DNA of 64,000 bases, from contig NC_037681.1 in assembly GCF_003255815.1 (NCBI RefSeq), positions 86,407,703-86,471,702 of the forward strand, read 5' to 3'. The DNA is from Theropithecus gelada. Its lineage: Eukaryota > Chordata > Mammalia > Primates > Cercopithecidae. Position numbers and translations under genes: made by a program. Below, in pieces: positions 58,677 to 64,000 of the stretch. Position 1 is the stretch's first letter; every line of letters begins with the position of its first letter. The notes under the pieces are model-generated. The model ran no database searches, had not been told where the DNA came from, and saw only the letters and a program-made list of their open reading frames with translations.

Positions 58677-60940
58677 ACGTATGAAATACATTACATAATA
58701 AAAAATAACAAAACTAATATATGTTAGTTATTATTATTAAATAAATTTTGGGATTCTTAGTGCTGAGATCTGCAATTGAACAATATGTCAACACAATTGA
58801 CATCTTGTGTTACATTAGGATAGTTGGCAATCTTTTTTTTTTAACCATTATTTTTCCTTTACTTTAAGCATGCCCTGACTTTTATGGTTTGAAGGATCAG
58901 ATATTATCAAAAGTGAGTTAAATGTATATCTAGTGATTAGAAAGACAGAAACTTAGACAAACATCATTTTGGGGGAAAATAAAATCTCATAGCAAATGCA
59001 TTCATTGAGTTCTGGATAGTAAGCCTTGTGAAAGTTTACCATTCCTTAGTGTAAAAGATTCTATGTCTTTTTTGAGAGCTATCAAATGGGAAACTCTGGG
59101 GTGGCCTGGCACTGTGTTTGAAAACGCAAGATCTTTGCAATGCATCCTCTTGGTGAAATGTCAGCAGTTCTTCAAAAGATTTAATGACAGGAATAAATTA
59201 AAGAGACCTCATTTCAAATCAGTAGCTGATTGCCATTAACAATGGATGCCTAAACATGACTCTGGGTCACTAATTTACCAGTAGTCTCTTTACAGGCACA
59301 CACAAGCATTAGTCAAAGATTAAGAGTAGATTGTAAGAAGTGATGAACTGAATGAATGTCTGATAAATATAGGCAATCCTCATGCCTGAAGGGCTTGGTT
59401 ATGTGTTTCACAACAGAGATGAAGAACGAATACATTTGATGAAGTTTGACCCAGGCTGGTGAGATGATCTGTTTCAAGAATTGGAGAAAGGAAAGGAGTC
59501 ATGTCTACTCTCAATGGCGGGTGTTTGTTGAATGAATGCATGAATGGTGACCAGTGCAATGGGGGTTCGCTCAGGGGAATACCTAGATGTACACTGATGC
59601 TCTTTCTCAGCAGTAGCCTTTGGATGAGGAAAGGAAATTGAGTTGGGAGACACCCCAAATCGAGGTGTTTTAGCCTGAAAGGGTGGAGAGAGCAAGTGAG
59701 CACATAGAACACACAGACTTGGCCTCTTCACAAGGGTCTTCACAATGGTCGGTAATCACAAGATCCATTTCCTGATTGGTGGTTCCTGGGGGAGGGCGTG
59801 AGGGGGCTTCGTTCCCTGCTGATAAAGTTTAATGTCAAGTGTAGACTGATTTGCTTTACCTCCAGGCCCTTTTTTCTCAACTTAGGGATGGCGGCTGTTT
59901 TTCTGTCAGACACAAGCTTCACTTAATGACTGTGTAGTTTATTACCCAGTAGGTCATATCCTGTATATTTTAAGAACAAACACCTTGGAGACTGTGACTT
60001 GGTAGAAGGAGATGACATGTGTCACTGCTGTTATTTTCACTACAGCTTGGTGGAAAAACTAATTACCTTTTCATCTGGGCAAATTCAGAGGTCAGTTTAC
60101 CACTAGTATATCACTACATGACAGGGAACATGGGTAATTAGGTGGGATGTGTAACCTGGATATTCCATGGATCTCATTACATCTTATTTAGAAAGGCTAT
60201 AATTTGATTGGTGGAAAATTAAGGCATCTTCTCATGGGTCATTTTATCTTTCTGCAATAATAATTCTTGGCTTGATTAAAAATTGATCCAGTGTCTTCAA
60301 GTGAATTTATTATTGCTGCAATCTATCACCCCCAGACAGATAATCTGGTTCCCATCTTTATCTGATTTGAAAAATCTGTCACTTATTTTGTGTTGTTTTT
60401 TTCAATCATTTAAATTGATAACATTCTAGGAAGGCATTTGCAACCCCAGGTTTCTTGGAGAAAAGCTTGCAGACGGTGTGGGTGCATCCTTTTATGGTAA
60501 AGGATTGGATAATCTGTCAATTTTAATAAATCGATTTTGAATTGGTCTATGGCAACATTTTCGTTATTAAAAATAATCAAACCCCATTTTGGGGAGTGTG
60601 AACAATTGAAGGATAGTGGGAAGGCAGATTTGCTTCCCCCCTCCTCCCTGTCTCTCATAGCTTCTTTTGTTTAATCAGAAGACTTTAGTTCATTTATAGA
60701 TTCCGAGACTGTAAAACTTACACTGAACTCTGGAGAGTCAACCAAAATATGTTTAATGAGCCTCGAGAAATTGCACAATATCAGTCCATATGCAAGAAAA
60801 ACATTTTGAGTTGATTCAGGCATTCAAAGAGACATAATAAATTTAATTACTCACATTTTTATAGGTTCTTTCAGCTCTTTGCACAATTCCAAATAAAAGA
60901 TATAAAACTCTCAAACATCAAATGTATTTTTAAACCTTAC
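58677..60940. other. AT-rich, repeat-poor stretch
   Basis: No gene and no confident repeat. The two overlapping minus frames 59380-59712 and 59474-59743 are in different phases and lack domains. From about 59940 to 60660 the sequence is repeat-free with several TAATTA-like and GATAA-like words. Confidence 0.45.
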
Positions 60941-60944
60941 CTTA

Positions 60945-61180
60945 ATAATAATAGCATCTTTTATTAAGTGTTCACTGCATGTTGGTAAGAATATAGGTAC
61001 TTTATATGGGTTAGTTTATTTAGGTATCACAGCAACTCTATGGGTGGGGTTTAGGCATATAGAGGTTAAGTAATTTCCTGAGGTCACACAGGTGGTAAGT
61101 AAGCAGTGCCACCAAGATTTGAACCTTGGTAGTCTGACTCCAGAGTGTGTTCAGTTCCATTATTGTGCTGTCTCCTGCCT
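60945..61180 (-). mobile_element. MIR SINE, near full length
   Basis: Reverse MIR: agaggttaagtaatttcctg, tcacacaggtggtaagtaag, tttgaaccttggtagtctga. Ends are close to complete. Confidence 0.88.
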
Positions 61181-61249
61181 TAGAATTATCTTTCTGAGGC
61201 CAGATAGAAGGAAGGGTAAAGCCAACAATTTCAATAGGCCAATTAATAG

Positions 61250-61494
61250 ATATTTATTAAAGATTGCTATAAATGGGGCATCATTCCTGGGTACTTGAGA
61301 GATACAAAAAATAATGTGACAAGATTTTCATTGATATAAATAATATAAATGAGAAAAGATAACCATGCAGCAATCTGCTATAAGTGACATTTATCCCAAA
61401 CTGACAACTGGATTGGAGCTATAGAGATTCAGAGAAGAATCAACAATTGTAGGTCCAGCAATCCTGGAATGCTTCACAGAGGAGGAGGGGTTTG
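61250..61494 (-). mobile_element. L2-like fragment left of LTR
   Basis: Degenerate copy of the repeat type seen at 16 and 33 kb. It appears to resume at 61940-62260 (ggggccagatgtggaaagcc), split by the LTR between. Confidence 0.4.
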
Positions 61495-61940
61495 CAGTGT
61501 GTCTTGACAAAAATTCTTTGCTTGACCAAACATTAGTGAGGCTCTTAAATCTTTTTTCCCTAAGTCCCTCTGTGCACTTCCTTGTAAAATCAAGTTGAAC
61601 AAAAACCCTGCTAAATTGGTTTAGCCAGAATCCCCCACCCTCCATATCTAATCGCCTTCCATATCTGAGTGGGTTCCTTTACCATCCCCAGGTGATGTCT
61701 GATCACCCTGGCCTATCTTCAGCAAGAGTTTTGTTTAGTCAGAGTCTCCCTTACCCTTGATAACTCCTCTTAGTCATTTTCCATCCACCAACCCCCACCC
61801 TGCTCCTTGGCTATAAATTCTGAGTTGCCCACACTGTGTTCAGAATTGAGACCAGCTCTATACTGAGCTATCTTTTCCCTATAGTAATAGTCTTGAATGA
61901 ATTCTTTTAATCACTTCAACTCTGATTTTTCTTTGATAGT
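61495..61940 (+). mobile_element. ERV1-type solo LTR
   Basis: Plus-strand LTR-like block with tagtcagagtctcccttacc, a TATA-like ggctataaattc at about 61809 and a closing region near 61930. The short word gtcttga occurs at both edges (about 61498 and 61937). No interior is present. Subfamily not assigned. Confidence 0.55.
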
Positions 61941-62834
61941 CTTGAAGAACACATGGAATCTGGTGAGGCATAGAGAAGGTAAATGGCTTTCCAGATGGGA
62001 GGGATGGTGTAAACAAGCACTGGAATGGGAAGGGGTCAGATGATTTGGAGGATGGATGCCTGGAGCAGAAGACATGGTACTCCATAGGATGAAAGGCCGA
62101 TAGGTCATCAGGGGCCAGATGTGGAAAGCCTGAGCACTAAGGTGAGGGGAGTGGAATTTGAATAAGAGGCTGGGGCAAGACATTGGAAGCTTTGGCACAA
62201 AAGTGGGATGTAAGCAAGGTAGTCCCTAAGAGGGTGAGCTGAATATAGAACAGACTGTAGGGCAGACCCATGATGTCAGAGGGCTGCTGGCTGACCAACC
62301 TGCAAAAGGCAGACAATTTTTAGCCCTGGGGAGAGGTGGAGTGAAGGTCTTCAAAAGCATCAGACTGAGGCTGATGCGACTTGGCCTCACACCATGGCAT
62401 GGGAAACTGGTACCCTCTGTTCTGTGTCAGCTCCCCACAACCGCTCAGCCCCATCTTCTGTCCATCACCTCCCATTTTGATTTCTCCCTTAGCTTGGATG
62501 TGCCTGGTTATCTCCTCACCCAGCCTGATCTCAGCCTCATGACTTGGCTTTCCTTTCCTGGCCACTTCCTTGGCTGGCTTTAGCCTCGACCAGAACCTGC
62601 CTCCATCTGTTACTCAGGTTTATTGAGACTCACGACTCACAAGCCTGGCTGCCTCCCCTGGCCATGTGCCTCATCAAGCCCAGCAGGAGCCAGGGAGACA
62701 AGGGAGGAGGTGATGGCCATAAAAATAAATCATGAGAGTGTTGTGAGGGGCCTACAATAGATCTTGATAGTGGGGCTTTAGAGGAAAGAACAGTTGCCAT
62801 AAGTATGTAAGAAGTTATTTATTAAAAAATTTAA

Positions 62835-63136
62835 GGCCAGGCACAGTGGCTCATGGCTGTTATCCTAGCATTTTGGGAGGCTGAGGTGGGTGGATCACTT
62901 GAGCTCAGGAGTTCGAGACCAGCCTGGGTAACATGGTGAAACCGCATCTCTACAAAACATACACAAATTAGCTGGACGTGGTGGTGGGCGCCTGTAATTC
63001 CAGCTACTTGGCAGGTTGAGGCAGGAGGATTGCTTGAGCCTGGGAGGTTGAGACTGCTGTGAGCCCAGATTGCGACACTGCACTCCAGCCTGGGTGACAA
63101 AATGACAAAATGAGACCCTGTCTCAAACAAACAAAT
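62835..63136 (+). mobile_element. AluJ-like SINE
   Basis: Plus-strand Alu starting ggccaggcacagtggctcat and ending in a caaacaaacaaa tail. It faces the minus-strand Alu 71 bases downstream. Confidence 0.93.
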
Positions 63137-63207
63137 GTAAGTCACTATTAGGATCCTAGGTAGATAGAGCTCTCTGTGATTAATGTATACTTTCATCTGA
63201 TTTATAG

Positions 63208-63500
63208 TTTTTTTTTTTTTTGAGATGGAGTCTCGCTCTGTAGCCCAGGCTGGAGTGCAGTGGTACAGTCTTGTCTCACTGCAACCTCTGCCTCCCAAGT
63301 TCAGGCGATTCTCCTGCCTCAGCCTCCTGAGTAACTGGGACTACAGGTGTGTGCCACCATGCCTAGCTAATTTTTTGTATCTTTAGTATAGACGTGTTTC
63401 ACCGTGTTTGCCAGGATGGTCTCGAGCTCCTGACCTCATGATCTGCCCGCCTTGGCCTCCCAAAGTGCTTGGATTACAGGCATGATCCACCGTGCCCGGC
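63208..63500 (-). mobile_element. AluY/Sc-like SINE
   Basis: Minus-strand Alu. The words gacctcatgatctgcccgcc match the young Alu signature in this position better than AluSx. Flanks tttatagttt and ctataactttta are similar. The 155-aa minus frame 62831-63298 crosses both Alus and is not a gene. Confidence 0.9.
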
Positions 63501-63689
63501 CTATAACTTTTATTTAAGAAAAAAAGGAAATAAAGGTTACATTCATTCACACGATTATTTAACAAATTATTGTTGAGAGCCTAGATTCCAGTAATAGGAA
63601 TTCTACATTTTCACTTCTGGACGACTGAAAAAACAAAATCTTAAGTTTTATAGCATCTTATACTTTACATAGTGTTTTCAAATATATTC

Positions 63690-63853
63690 ACTCGACACTG
63701 AGGACATCTCTGTTGGTAGGTGCTGTTATTTCATTTTTTCAAGGGAATAAAATAAAATTCGAAAACATTTCCACTCAGAATTCCACCCACTAACGAATGG
63801 TGGGGTTTGAAACCTGGGCTTCCGGACTTGGCTGAGCAGGACTCTCCACCACA
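63690..63853 (-). mobile_element. MIR SINE
   Basis: Degenerate reverse MIR: ggtaggtgctgttatttcat, then ggtttgaaacctgggcttcc and actctccaccac. It ends where the CpG-rich sequence begins. Confidence 0.6.
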
Positions 63854-64000
63854 ATGCGGCTGCCTGAGGAACCGGCTGGCCGGAAGTGTGGCTGTGGGCG
63901 GTTCACGGCCAGACTGTGATGGTGGCGAGGCACGGCCGGTCGCGTGACTGGTGAGTTGGTGAGGACGGGGCAGTGGACTGGGAGCAAGGCAGGACCTGCC
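63854..64000 (+). promoter_or_regulatory. CpG-rich edge, candidate promoter and first exon
   Basis: Eleven CpG dinucleotides fall within about 110 bases (63855-63965), against near-absence of CpG in the rest of the window. The ETS-family core ccggaagtg is at 63880-63888, a GTGGGCGG GC-box/KLF-type site at 63894-63901, and a strong splice-donor match ctg|gtgagt at the 63950/63951 boundary. Two ATGs precede the donor: 63854 (22-codon frame) and 63919 (frame stays open through the donor, 10 codons: MVARHGRSRD). No TATA box is seen. The pattern fits a CpG-island promoter and exon 1 of a plus-strand gene, or a bidirectional promoter, that continues beyond the window. I do not recognise the gene. 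Confidence 0.5.

Noticed and set aside
62831..63298. 155-aa minus-strand frame across two Alus
   Set aside because: Made entirely from Alu sequence on both strands and the 71-base spacer.

Overview
The window is vertebrate nuclear DNA from a catarrhine primate, most likely human. It carries Alu elements (J, S and Y/Sc-like), 3' ends of L1PA-type L1s, THE1/MST/MLT1 LTRs of the MaLR group, MIR, L2, MER5A and MER20. There is no prokaryotic or viral gene organisation, no operon, no CRISPR array and no tRNA or rRNA gene. I find no convincing protein-coding exon in the interior. Almost every longer open frame lies in a repeat or is a chance frame in AT-rich sequence, so the window reads as intergenic or intronic DNA.

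Layout. 1-13 kb: an ERVL-class LTR with a tRNA-Leu-type primer-binding site, old L1M, two Alus, a MIR next to an L2, two MLT1-like LTRs, an ERV1-type LTR and a 1.7-kb L1PB/L1MA 3' end. 13-14 kb: the decayed reading frame of a hAT-superfamily transposase. 14-19 kb: L2-like fragments, then an old LINE split by a young L1PA fragment that carries an Alu 3' end. 19-28 kb: mostly unassigned sequence with Tigger-like pieces, an Alu, a MER33/MER58-type element, an MLT1 and old L1. 28.9-32.0 kb: a complete MaLR element (LTR, gag-like interior, LTR) on the minus strand, with a second MST LTR inside one LTR and an Alu inside the interior. 32-38 kb: nested MIR, L2, hAT, MER5A and L1 elements. 38-41 kb: an LTR-like stretch, a tandem duplication of about 118 bp and an AluJ. 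43.3-44.0 kb: an L1PA fragment with an exact target-site duplication. 44-55 kb: MLT1, L2, Alu, MER5A, MER20 and MST copies, several nested. 55-61 kb: AT-rich, repeat-poor sequence with MIR and MLT1. 61-63.5 kb: an ERV1-type LTR and an inverted Alu pair.

The last ~180 bases differ from everything else. GC and CpG density jump, an ETS-type motif appears, and a strong GT splice-donor match follows. This looks like the edge of a CpG-island promoter and first exon of a plus-strand gene that continues beyond the window. No new biological system is evident. The best leads are this promoter edge, the hAT transposase fossil, the L1-Alu chimera and the 118-bp tandem duplication. Family names for the older repeats come from recognising consensus-like text by eye and need a RepeatMasker run; coordinates of old repeats are approximate.
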